A DNA stretch of 64,000 nt. Origin: Dyella_A sp035685805. GTDB taxonomy: Bacteria; Pseudomonadota; Gammaproteobacteria; Xanthomonadales; Rhodanobacteraceae. Within the stretch, counting starts at the first letter, position 1; every line of letters starts with the position of its first letter. The stretch is taken from NCBI RefSeq assembly GCF_035685805.1, contig NZ_DASSAB010000035.1, forward strand, positions 1 through 64,000. Reading direction: 5' to 3'. The notes under the pieces are model-generated. The model saw only the letters and a program-made list of their open reading frames with translations, was not told the origin of the DNA and did not search any database. The position numbers and the translations under genes are program-made. This document shows, piece after piece, positions 16,586 through 23,986 of the stretch.

Positions 16586-16920
16586 GCCTCGTCCTCCAGT
16601 AGCCGGTTCATGGCGGCGTTGATGCCGTGCCAGGACGCCGTGAGCTGCTTGAGCAGCTTGCGGCCCTGCGCGTTCAACGCGTAATAGCGCCGCGGCGGGC
16701 CGTCCTCGATCTTCCACTCGCTCTGCAGCCAGCCCTGCGTCTCCAGCCGACGCAGCAGCGGATACAGCGTGCCCTCTTCGATCGGCATGCCCTTGGCCGC
16801 CAGCGCCTGGCGCAGCTCGTAGCCGTAGCGCGGTGCCTGCAGCTGCGACAACGCAGCCAGCACCACCGCGCCCCGGCGCAGCTCCAGTTCAAGTTTTGCG
16901 GAAGTCTCTGTATTACCCAT
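16582..16920 (-). CDS. PadR family transcriptional regulator
   Basis: Winged-helix regulator of 112 aa. The PadR signature is clear: VLAALSQLQAPRYGYELRQA, GMPIEEGTLYPLLRRLETQG, and RRYYALNAQGRKLL. ATG 16920 gives the usual N-terminus. The gene has its own promoter with a dyad between -35 and -10 and is coupled to the downstream membrane protein (4-nt overlap). Autorepression is likely; the inducer is unknown. Confidence 0.9.
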   Translation of the reverse strand: MGNTETSAKLELELRRGAVVLAALSQLQAPRYGYELRQALAAKGMPIEEGTLYPLLRRLETQGWLQSEWKIEDGPPRRYYALNAQGRKLLKQLTASWHGINAAMNRLLEDEA

Positions 16921-16930
16921 GTGGCGAACA

Positions 16931-16959
16931 GTACTGTGCGTCGCACAGTGTGTAAACAG
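16931..16959 (-). promoter_or_regulatory. Promoter and operator of the padR operon
   Basis: On the minus strand TTTACA and TACTGT are 17 bp apart. The spacer contains ACTGTGCG and CGCACAGT, perfect 8-bp arms around one base (16933-16949). A further GTGCGAC half-site lies just upstream near 16970. The position fits autorepression by the PadR protein. Confidence 0.6.
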
Positions 16960-17218
16960 ATTTGTGCGACGGACGGCGGGAGGAGGGCTTGCCGCACTCC
17001 GGAGCAAGGCGCAGCACGTGTCGCGCGATACAAGCCGGCGCCGATGCCTCGGCATCAGCGCGGGCTCGTCATCGGCGCCGGGGAACGCTGTGCGCTGATC
17101 GTCGAGCCTCTGATCCGGCCTCGACCTGTACGTGATTCACGTGGCGACGCATCGCGCGTGTTCGCGTCTGAGCGGGTGGCACCAATCGCCACCGCGTTCG
17201 CAGCGATACAGCGATGTC

Positions 17219-17545
17219 CTAGCTGGCCAGCTCGCCGGAAACGTAGGCGACCAGCTCCCGGGTGTTTTTCACAAACTCGGCTTCCAGGTCGATGTCGCAC
17301 TTCTTCGCGAGGACCATGATCGACCACAGGCAGTCCGACAATTCATGACCAAGCTTGGCCTTGCAGCCGTCAATATCCCGAACACCGGCATGGGCCTGAA
17401 CCAGCTTCGCCAGGTCACCGACGTCACCCATGAAACCAAGCGCAAGTTCCTGAGTGGTCCACACGCGACCCCACCTTTTGATCTCCAGCTGTTCGTAGAG
17501 ATCGTTCAGCTGCTGCGCTGATGCTTGAAGGTCGCTGAATTTCAT
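17219..17545 (-). CDS. MazG-like nucleotide pyrophosphohydrolase family protein
   Basis: Small all-helical protein of 108 aa with LALGFMGDVGDLAKLVQ and KLGHELSDCLWSIMVLAKK. These correspond to the two halves of the MazG metal site (ExxE and ExxD), but the first is reduced (GDVGDLAK where GEExGELA is usual), so activity on NTPs is uncertain. It lies directly downstream of attC 17551-17610 in cassette orientation, starting 6 nt after the core site, but no attC follows it. It therefore looks like the last, immobilised cassette of the cluster. Confidence 0.65.
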   Translation of the reverse strand: MKFSDLQASAQQLNDLYEQLEIKRWGRVWTTQELALGFMGDVGDLAKLVQAHAGVRDIDGCKAKLGHELSDCLWSIMVLAKKCDIDLEAEFVKNTRELVAYVSGELAS

Positions 17546-17550
17546 GTTCC

Positions 17551-17610
17551 GCCTGACGCCTGAATTAAGTCGCGCTGCGAAGCAGCGTCGGCTTGCGTGA
17601 ATTGTTAGGC
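17551..17610 (-). repeat. attC site (integron recombination site), 3' core degenerate
   Basis: 60-bp site in minus orientation. It opens with GCCTAAC, contains the paired CAAGCCGACGCTGC/GCAGCGCGACTTAATT stem arms, and ends GCGTCAGGC. The final core is GTCAGGC where GTTRRRY is required, so the cassette-insertion triplet is mutated. About 50 of its 60 positions match attC 18516-18575. The TAA stop of the DUF5677-like gene lies within its first core. Confidence 0.85.
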
Positions 17611-18510
17611 ATTTCTTCTGCGATTTACGAGGAATTTCTCGTGCAAGTCGCTGAGGTTCTGGGTTCTGTGTCCGAGGTCATCAAGTCGTTCAAACAGCTC
17701 ATGCTCGTCTGGCAGGGATACAAAGCGGAGATAGTCAAAAAGCGCCTCACAGGTCAAGGTGACAAGCGCCTCCAGCAGCTGTGGCCTAGGTCTGCGCCAC
17801 CCCATATTGGCTCTGTATGAATGATCGTCGAGCTTTTCTAGGTGGTACTCAAGGAGGTCTTGCCAATTGCCATGAATGGAATGAGATCCTCCTCCGAAGA
17901 CAGCGAGATAGGCCTGATCCAGGCCTACTCTCCTGGCTCTCTCGTAGAGATTGAGGCCATTCCAGTTGCGTTGTTTGTTTCCAGAAACATCATCTCGCGT
18001 TAGATCAGATGCGCGAAAACTGGAAAGAATGGACTTGATCATCCGATCTTCGATTGGCAGAACGAGCCCGTTCCTGGCGGCGATGTTCTCTTCGATTGTC
18101 TCAATTAGCTTTAACTCATGCTGAAGAGAATAGATCCGATAGGATCTGAAAGTTTCGTAAGAGGCATTGGCGATCAAATAGCGGAGATTGACGATGCATT
18201 CAAATATCAGTCGAGCTAAGACGATCGACATTTCCCTGCGATGCTTGCACGTTTGATCTAGCAGGGAGTCGATGAGTTTGTAGAGTCGAACGAGATGGCC
18301 GCCGAGCACTGCTTCATCACGACTCCAGACGCCATTTTCATTCTTGTAGATGTTCGCTGCTACGCAGACGTAGGAATCAGTCTCAATGAGCAGGTCGAGA
18401 GCCAAACTGACGTAGTCGCTTTCAGAGGTGAACTGCTCAATCGCATCGGGGTCGATTGGGGTTGCCGAAATGTCAGCGAGCATTCTCGCGATAGGATCCT
18501 GTTGAGCCAT
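17605..18510 (-). CDS. DUF5677-like cassette protein
   Basis: 301-residue, probably cytosolic, mostly helical protein with no signal peptide. The segment RREMSIVLARLIFECIVNLR and the later GGSHSIHGNWQDLLEYH resemble DUF5677, a family of unknown function frequent in integron cassettes. The gene fills a cassette exactly: it starts 5 nt after the core GTTAGGC of one attC and its stop is inside the core of the next. Base composition is clearly less GC-rich than flanking genes. It could be a defence or stress gene, but nothing in the sequence shows that. Confidence 0.65.
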   Translation of the reverse strand: MAQQDPIARMLADISATPIDPDAIEQFTSESDYVSLALDLLIETDSYVCVAANIYKNENGVWSRDEAVLGGHLVRLYKLIDSLLDQTCKHRREMSIVLARLIFECIVNLRYLIANASYETFRSYRIYSLQHELKLIETIEENIAARNGLVLPIEDRMIKSILSSFRASDLTRDDVSGNKQRNWNGLNLYERARRVGLDQAYLAVFGGGSHSIHGNWQDLLEYHLEKLDDHSYRANMGWRRPRPQLLEALVTLTCEALFDYLRFVSLPDEHELFERLDDLGHRTQNLSDLHEKFLVNRRRNA

Positions 18511-18515
18511 GAGAT

Positions 18516-18575
18516 GCCTAACGCCTGAATTAAGCCTCGCCGCAAAGCGGCGTCGGCTTGGATGAATTGTTAGCT
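18516..18575 (-). repeat. attC site (integron recombination site)
   Basis: 60-bp site in minus orientation: AGCTAAC at one end, GCGTTAGGC at the other, with internal arms AAGCCGACGCCGC and GCGGCGAGGCTT forming a long imperfect stem. Sequence is very like the attC sites of aadA-type cassettes. Both core sites are intact. The stop of the DUF4393 gene overlaps its first core and the next gene starts 5 nt after the second. Confidence 0.9.
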
Positions 18576-19379
18576 GTCACTTGCCGACAAGCAAGTCCGC
18601 ATGAACTGTTTGCCAAGGGCAGTAATGCGCACCATCTTCTTGGTGATCTTGGCTTTTTGATTTGGCGCAGCCTCGATTTGCTGCTTAAGTCCTGCAATGA
18701 ATGAGCTCGATTCCAGAGGGTCGTAGACTTCTTGTGCAGTGTAGTGGTCAAATTCTGGAACTTCCGCGATGCCAAGTCTGCAGAGGTTGTTGATATAGGA
18801 AGGCGTCATGTCAGGAAACTCGCAGCCCGCTTCTTGGCCAAGAGTGGAGTAGTGTTCAACTACATTTCTCATGCCTTGTTGCCCCGACATCTGAATCCCG
18901 AGAGAAATCAGTGCTAGCGGTCTGTTTAAGGAAAACAGCTTTAGAAGCTTGGCTTCATCTGAGGTCAATTGCTTGATGATGTCAACAAATGCGGGGTGCG
19001 CACCCTGGGCAGTATCCTTGTTCATGGACGAGGCCAAGAGGTTGGCATACAGATCGCTTAGCGAGCCCTCGTGTCCTGTGTACCGAAGTGCTTCAAGCGC
19101 CGGACCGGCGACATTTGGTTTTGGTGGAACAATGTTCTCGGGTGGTACGGTCTTCAGTCGCTCAGAAACCTTTGTGGCAACGAACTCCCTTATCTGATCA
19201 TATCCCCATACCAATGCACTCACAGGCGCTAAGGCGATATGTACCGTCTTTGCAACTGTCTGTAGTGCCCTTCCTACTTCTTGGGCAGCTGGCTGGGCGA
19301 CGTCTTGATACACAGGTACCGCCTTCGCGATTCCTGCGATGGCATCAGCAGCATCTCGGATCTTATTCTCGTCACCCAC
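18570..19379 (-). CDS. Abi-alpha (DUF4393) domain protein, putative abortive-infection factor
   Basis: 269 aa. An N-terminal hydrophobic/amphipathic stretch VGRALQTVAKTVHIALAPVS is followed by the DUF4393 hallmark region LVWGYDQIREFVATKVSERL and LRYTGHEGSLSDLYANLLAS. Family members (Abi-alpha) have been linked to abortive infection against phages; the mechanism here is unknown. Start is GTG 19379 with AGGGGAAG 5-6 nt upstream. The TAA stop lies in attC 18516-18575 and the left boundary is core GTTAGCT at 19396-19402, so the gene occupies a complete cassette. AT-richer than its neighbours. Confidence 0.75.
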   Translation of the reverse strand: MGDENKIRDAADAIAGIAKAVPVYQDVAQPAAQEVGRALQTVAKTVHIALAPVSALVWGYDQIREFVATKVSERLKTVPPENIVPPKPNVAGPALEALRYTGHEGSLSDLYANLLASSMNKDTAQGAHPAFVDIIKQLTSDEAKLLKLFSLNRPLALISLGIQMSGQQGMRNVVEHYSTLGQEAGCEFPDMTPSYINNLCRLGIAEVPEFDHYTAQEVYDPLESSSFIAGLKQQIEAAPNQKAKITKKMVRITALGKQFMRTCLSASDS

Positions 19380-19395
19380 GAACTTCCCCTGTGAC

Positions 19396-19402
19396 AGCTA
19401 AC
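19396..19402 (-). other. Cassette boundary core site (attI or decayed attC)
   Basis: GTTAGCT on the minus strand matches GTTRRRY and marks the 5' edge of the Abi-alpha cassette. Upstream (19403-19490) is a possible degenerate partner: GACCCC/GGGGTC and GCACC/GGTGC arms and a GCGTGGGC end resemble a decayed attC of about 90 bp, but attI is also possible. Confidence 0.5.
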
Positions 19403-19609
19403 GCATACTAGACCCCACATCGGGGCATATGCACCGATCGTCCTTTGCGTGAGGTGCCGGGGTCAAGCAGGAATTTTCCGGCGTGGGCAATGGGTTGGCC
19501 CGCGTAGTGCCCGGTCTCCCGGCTACTGTGGTGCCGTGCATAGGGCAAGAAATGGGTAGCTATCTTTTATGTGCCCGGAAATGACGGAATAAACCGTATG
19601 GTGGGGCCG

Positions 19610-19645
19610 AAAAAAAAGCCCTCCGCTCGAAGAGCGAAGGGCTTT
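19610..19645 (-). terminator. Rho-independent terminator of purB
   Basis: On the minus strand AGCCCTTCGCTC and GAGCGGAGGGCT pair around TTCG, followed by eight T. It separates purB transcription from the cassette cluster. Confidence 0.9.
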
Positions 19646-19667
19646 GTCAGACGACCTTGATGGCGCG

Positions 19668-21035
19668 TTAGATGGCCTTTGCCAGCACTTCGGCCAAGCC
19701 GACATAGCCACCCGGCGTGAGATCCAGCAGGCGCTGCTTGGCATCGGCCGGCAGGTCCAGTCCGGTGATGAAGGTGCGCATGGATTCCTGGGTGATGCCC
19801 TGGCCGCGGGTGAGCGCCTTGAGCTGTTCGTACGGCTCAGGCAGGCCGTAGCGGCGCATGACGGTTTGCACGGCTTCGGCGAGCACTTCCCAGCTGGCGT
19901 CGAGGTCGGCCGCGAGGCGGTCGGCGTTGACGTTGAGTTTGCCCAGGCCCTTGGCCAGCGATTCCAGCGCCACCAGCGTGTGGCCGAAGGCGGTGCCCAG
20001 AGCGCGCAGCACGGTGGAGTCGGTGAGGTCGCGCTGCCAGCGGCTGATCGGCAGCTTTTCAGCGAAGTGGCCGAGCAGCGCGTTGGCCAAGCCGAAGTTG
20101 CCTTCGGCGTTCTCGAAGTCGATCGGGTTGACCTTGTGCGGCATCGTGGACGAGCCGACTTCGCCGGCCTTCAGCGTCTGCTTGAAGTAGCCCAGCGAGA
20201 TGTAACCCCAGATGTCGCGGGCCAGGTCGATCAGCACGATGTTGGCGCGGCGCACGGCGTCGCAGTATTCGGCCACGCCGTCGTGCGGCTCGATCTGGGT
20301 GGTGTAGGCGTTGTAGCCGAGATCCAGGCTCTCGACGAAGCGCTGCGAGAAGCCGCGCCAGTCCAGCTCGGGGTAGGTGATGGCGTGGGCGTTGTAGTTG
20401 CCCACGGCGCCGTTGATCTTGCCGCTGATCTCCACCTCGGCCAGCTGCTTGCGCTGGCGTTCCAGACGGGCGACCACGTTGGCCAGCTCCTTGCCGAGCG
20501 TGCTGGGCGAGGCGGTCTGGCCGTGGGTGCGCGAGAGCATCGGCAGGTTGGCGTGGGCGTGGGCCATGGTGCGCAGGCTGGCGATGATCTTGTCGAACGA
20601 CGGCAGCAGCACGTCGGTACGTGCGTCGCGCAGCATCAGTGCGTAGGAGAGGTTGTTGATGTCCTCGCTGGTGCAGGCGAAGTGCACGAACTCCTTGGCC
20701 TGGGCCAGCGCGGCGTCGGAGCCGATGCGCTCCTTGATGAAGTACTCCACCGCCTTGACGTCGTGGTTGGTGGTGGCCTCGATCGCCTTGATGCGGCTGC
20801 CGTCCTCGACGCTGAAGTTCGCGGCGATGACCTTCAGCGCGTCGATCTGCGCCGGGGCAAAGGCGGGCAGTTCGGCGATCGCCGGTTCGGCGGCCAGCGC
20901 CAGCAGCCACTCGATTTCCACATGAACGCGCCGGTGCATGAGTCCGTACTCGCTGAAGATCGGACGCAGCGGCTCGGCCTTGCTGGCGTAACGGCCGTCC
21001 AGCGGGGACAGGGCGGTAAGGGCGTGGGTGGACAT
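19668..21035 (-). CDS. purB: Adenylosuccinate lyase
   Basis: Cleaves SAICAR to AICAR in purine synthesis and adenylosuccinate to AMP, releasing fumarate. The fumarase/aspartase superfamily signature GEVGSSTMPHKVNPIDFENA (about 285-305) is present, as are TSEDINN and SRTHGQTASPSTLGKE. 455 aa, matching E. coli PurB (456). In E. coli purB follows nudJ-mnmA-hflD; here that cluster lies about 27 kb away. A strong terminator follows. Confidence 0.97.
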   Translation of the reverse strand: MSTHALTALSPLDGRYASKAEPLRPIFSEYGLMHRRVHVEIEWLLALAAEPAIAELPAFAPAQIDALKVIAANFSVEDGSRIKAIEATTNHDVKAVEYFIKERIGSDAALAQAKEFVHFACTSEDINNLSYALMLRDARTDVLLPSFDKIIASLRTMAHAHANLPMLSRTHGQTASPSTLGKELANVVARLERQRKQLAEVEISGKINGAVGNYNAHAITYPELDWRGFSQRFVESLDLGYNAYTTQIEPHDGVAEYCDAVRRANIVLIDLARDIWGYISLGYFKQTLKAGEVGSSTMPHKVNPIDFENAEGNFGLANALLGHFAEKLPISRWQRDLTDSTVLRALGTAFGHTLVALESLAKGLGKLNVNADRLAADLDASWEVLAEAVQTVMRRYGLPEPYEQLKALTRGQGITQESMRTFITGLDLPADAKQRLLDLTPGGYVGLAEVLAKAI

Positions 21036-21110
21036 CGGCGCGTTCCGGCAACGGGAAAACGGCGATTTTACATGGCGGCCCCCTGTGACGGCTCACGCGC
21101 TGCCGCCGTT

Positions 21111-21193
21111 GTAGGAGCCCGCTCGCGGGCGATGCTCTTTGGCCTTGACGTGGGTTCAGAGCGAGGAGCATCGCCCGCGAGCGAGCTCCTGCA
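21111..21193. repeat. Long inverted repeat, REP/BIME-like
   Basis: The left arm starts GTAGGAGCCCGCTCGCGGGC and ends GATGCTC at 21137. The right arm runs GAGCATCGCCCGCGAGCGAG then CTCCTGC to about 21193. The two arms are nearly complementary over about 27 bp around a loop of about 28 bp. GTAGGAGC...GCTCCT elements are the usual REP form of xanthomonads and pseudomonads. It lies between divergent purB and fumC. Confidence 0.75.
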
Positions 21194-21238
21194 AGCGGAG
21201 GACGGGGCGGCTTTTCGTGGTGCTTACGGGTAGGCGCT

Positions 21239-21244
21239 TATAGT
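21239..21244 (+). promoter_or_regulatory. -10 element of fumC
   Basis: TATAGT, 28 bp before the fumC ATG, with AAGGAG in the leader. The -35 is unclear. Confidence 0.35.
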
Positions 21245-21272
21245 GCGGCGGTCTTTTCCAAGGAGTGTGGCC

Positions 21273-22667
21273 ATGAGCGGCTTTCGCATCGAGCACGACA
21301 GCATGGGTGAGTTGAAGGTGCCAGCCGAGGCGCTGTACGGGGCGCAGACGCAGCGCGCGATCGACAACTTTCCGATCTCCGGCCTGGCGCTGCCGCGCGG
21401 GTTCATCCGGGCGCTGGGGCTGATCAAGGCGGCGGCGGCTGAAAGCAACCTGGCGCTCGGGCATCTGAAGAAGGGCCAGGCCTCGGCTATCCGCAAGGCG
21501 GCGCTGGCGGTGGCGGACGGCCAGTTCGACGACCAGTTCCCGATCGACGTGTTCCAGACTGGCTCGGGCACCAGCACCAACATGAACGCCAACGAGGTGA
21601 TCGCGCACCTGGCGGCCAAGGGCGGCGGCAAGGTGCACCCCAACGATCACGTCAACTACGGGCAGAGCTCCAACGACGTCATCCCCACCGCCATCCACGT
21701 CAGCGCCACGCTGATGAGTGCGGAGGAGCTGCTGCCGGCGCTGAAGCACCTGAAGAAGACCATCGCGCGCCGTGCGCGCGAGCTGAAGAACGTTGCCAAG
21801 ACCGGCCGCACGCACCTGATGGATGCCATGCCGATCACCTTCGGCCAGGAACTGTCCGGCTGGGGTGCACAAATCGACTCGGCGATCGAGCGGATCGAGG
21901 ACGCGCTCAAGCGCATGCGCCGGCTGCCGCAGGGCGGCACCGCGGTGGGTACCGGCATCAACGCCGACCCCAGGTTCGGCGCGGGCATGGCGAAAGAGCT
22001 GAAGAAGCTCACCGGGCAGAAATTCGAGTCGGCGCAGAATTACTTCGAGGGCATGGCCGCGCAGGACGCCGCGGTGGAATTGTCTGGCGCGCTGAAGACG
22101 CTGGCGGTGGCGCTGATGAAGATCGCCAACGACCTGCGCTGGATGAACTCCGGTCCCCTGGCGGGGCTGGGCGAGATTGAGCTGCCGGCGCTGCAGCCGG
22201 GCTCGTCGATCATGCCGGGCAAGGTCAACCCGGTGATTCCCGAGGCCGCTGCGATGGTGGCGGCGCAGGTGATCGGCAACGACGCCACGATCACCGTGGC
22301 CGGCCAGTCCGGCAACTTCCAGCTCAACGTGATGCTGCCGTTGATCGCCTACAACCTGCTGCAGTCGATCGGCCTGCTGGCCAACGTGTCGCGGCTGCTG
22401 GCGGACAAGGCGATCCTCGGCTTCAAGGTCAACGTGCAGCGGGTGAACGAGGCGCTGGCGATGAATCCGATCCTGGTGACGGCGCTGAACCCGGTCATCG
22501 GCTACGAAAAGGGCGCGGCGCTCGCCAAGCAGGCGTACAAGGAGAAGCGGCCGATCCTGGACGTGGCGCTGGAGACCACGGGCCTGTCAAAGGACGAGCT
22601 GAAGAAGCTGCTCGATCCGATCAAGCTGACCAAGGGTGGCATCCACGGCGGCGGTGGCGGCGGCTGA
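21273..22667 (+). CDS. fumC: Fumarate hydratase, class II
   Basis: Interconverts fumarate and malate without an iron-sulfur cluster (TCA cycle). Motifs: TGSGTSTNMNANEV, NDHVNYGQSSNDVIPTAIH, AKTGRTHLMDAMP and the superfamily signature GSSIMPGKVNPVIPEA. 464 aa, normal for the class. The C-terminus ends in a glycine run (HGGGGGG), an unusual but short tail. ATG 21273 follows AAGGAGTGTGGCC. It sits divergent from purB, whose products include fumarate. Confidence 0.96.
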   Translation: MSGFRIEHDSMGELKVPAEALYGAQTQRAIDNFPISGLALPRGFIRALGLIKAAAAESNLALGHLKKGQASAIRKAALAVADGQFDDQFPIDVFQTGSGTSTNMNANEVIAHLAAKGGGKVHPNDHVNYGQSSNDVIPTAIHVSATLMSAEELLPALKHLKKTIARRARELKNVAKTGRTHLMDAMPITFGQELSGWGAQIDSAIERIEDALKRMRRLPQGGTAVGTGINADPRFGAGMAKELKKLTGQKFESAQNYFEGMAAQDAAVELSGALKTLAVALMKIANDLRWMNSGPLAGLGEIELPALQPGSSIMPGKVNPVIPEAAAMVAAQVIGNDATITVAGQSGNFQLNVMLPLIAYNLLQSIGLLANVSRLLADKAILGFKVNVQRVNEALAMNPILVTALNPVIGYEKGAALAKQAYKEKRPILDVALETTGLSKDELKKLLDPIKLTKGGIHGGGGGG

Positions 22668-22761
22668 GCGCCGCACCTTTCTCGCTGGTGTGCGCAGCCA
22701 TGAACGAACAACGCCCGGGCGAGGGTCTCGCGCCGGGAGTCACGGGCACGATGCGGATCGA

Positions 22762-23148
22762 TCAGGGGTGCGGGTGCATCAGGGCTCCCAGCTCACCCGC
22801 CGGGAGCGCGACGTCGATGTCATGCCCGCCGCCATGCACGGACAAGCGTGCCGGATCCTGCATGTGCGCATTGGCATAGGCCAGCAGTTGCTGGACATGA
22901 GACACCGCATGACCATCGATCGCGGTGATCCGGTCGCCCTTGTGCAGGCCATCGTGGCCGTCGGGCAGGATCGTTCCGACGGTGATGCCCTTGCCGTCTT
23001 CCGAGCTCAACTCCAGCGCCTGCCCGTGCGCACCTTTCCAGCTCAGGCTCTCGGTGGTGCTGTGCATCTGCACGTACCAGCCCGCGTTGGCCGGCGGCGC
23101 TGCTGCGCCGGCCAGGAGCAGGGTGGCGATCAGTGTGGTGTAACGCAT
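22762..23148 (-). CDS. Small exported PDZ-domain protein
   Basis: 128 aa with a clear signal peptide (MRYTTLIATLLLAGAAAPPA) cut before GWYVQMH. Residues 55-105 form a PDZ-like module: GITVGTILPDGHDGLHKGDR then ITAIDGHAVSHVQQLLAYA. Most likely periplasmic, with peptide-binding function inferred only from the fold. There is no protease domain. It may be co-transcribed with the lipoprotein gene 48 bp upstream. Confidence 0.6.
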   Translation of the reverse strand: MRYTTLIATLLLAGAAAPPANAGWYVQMHSTTESLSWKGAHGQALELSSEDGKGITVGTILPDGHDGLHKGDRITAIDGHAVSHVQQLLAYANAHMQDPARLSVHGGGHDIDVALPAGELGALMHPHP

Positions 23149-23196
23149 GGGATTCTTCCTTGAAAAACCTGTGGGATAGGCTGACCGCGAAAGCGG

Positions 23197-23886
23197 TCAG
23201 TCGTCGTTGCCGTCGTCCTTGCCGCATTCCTCCACGTCCTTCTGGGTCATGGTGGCGTAGGGGCGGAACTCCGGCATGGCTGCGGCCAGCTTCTGCTGTG
23301 AGGCGAGCATGTCGGGCAGGCGCAGGCAGAGCTTGGCGGCGGCGGCCTCGATCTGCGCGGTCTGGGGCTTGATGCGCGCCTCGATCTCCTTGTCGCTCTT
23401 GCCGGTAAGCGCACCCCAGATCGCCTCCTTGGCCGCCTGCGTGCCCAGGTTGGCGCCGTGCTCGCCGATCTCCATGCCGGCCTCGGCGATGCCGATGATC
23501 TGCTGGCGGTAGTCCACCAGCATGGTGTGCTGCTCCGGCGTGGCGGACACGGTGTTGCCGGCGATCACCAGGTTTCCCTGCGGCGTGATGACGGCCTTGG
23601 GCAGGTCGCGGTGGTCGGCGCCGTCGTTGTCCCGGTCATGGCCGACGTGGACGTTGTTGATGTCGATGTCCTGGGTGAGCAGCTCCTTCCTGGCCTGCTG
23701 CATGCCTTTGTGGATTTCCTCGGAGATCATCGACGGGGAGGATTGGTCGTGCGCTTCGGTGACGGCCTGCGCGGCGTTGTCGTCGTTGTGTGCGCCGGTC
23801 TGGCTGCACGCGGCCAGCGGCAGCAGCGATGCCAGCGCCAGAGCGCTGGTGGTGATCACTCGGCGGGTGATGGCGGTGCTTTTCAT
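23197..23886 (-). CDS. YggN/DUF2884-like lipoprotein
   Basis: 229 aa. Signal peptide with lipobox LLPLAAC (Cys at about 27). The segment AVITPQGNLVIAGNTVSATP followed by EQHTMLVDYRQQI is the DUF2884 pattern; function of the family is unknown. The C-terminal half is helical and closes with a Cys-containing acidic tail. The next gene upstream (23987-24550) encodes a divergent relative with the same layout. Confidence 0.65.
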   Translation of the reverse strand: MKSTAITRRVITTSALALASLLPLAACSQTGAHNDDNAAQAVTEAHDQSSPSMISEEIHKGMQQARKELLTQDIDINNVHVGHDRDNDGADHRDLPKAVITPQGNLVIAGNTVSATPEQHTMLVDYRQQIIGIAEAGMEIGEHGANLGTQAAKEAIWGALTGKSDKEIEARIKPQTAQIEAAAAKLCLRLPDMLASQQKLAAAMPEFRPYATMTQKDVEECGKDDGNDD

Positions 23887-23986
23887 GAGATGTCTGCCTG
23901 CTTGGGAGGATGGGTGTGTTCGCAGTGGCCGGAGCTTCCCGCTCGGGGTTGGGCCGGGCAGGACGAGCCGGTCAAGGGCGGCGCGG

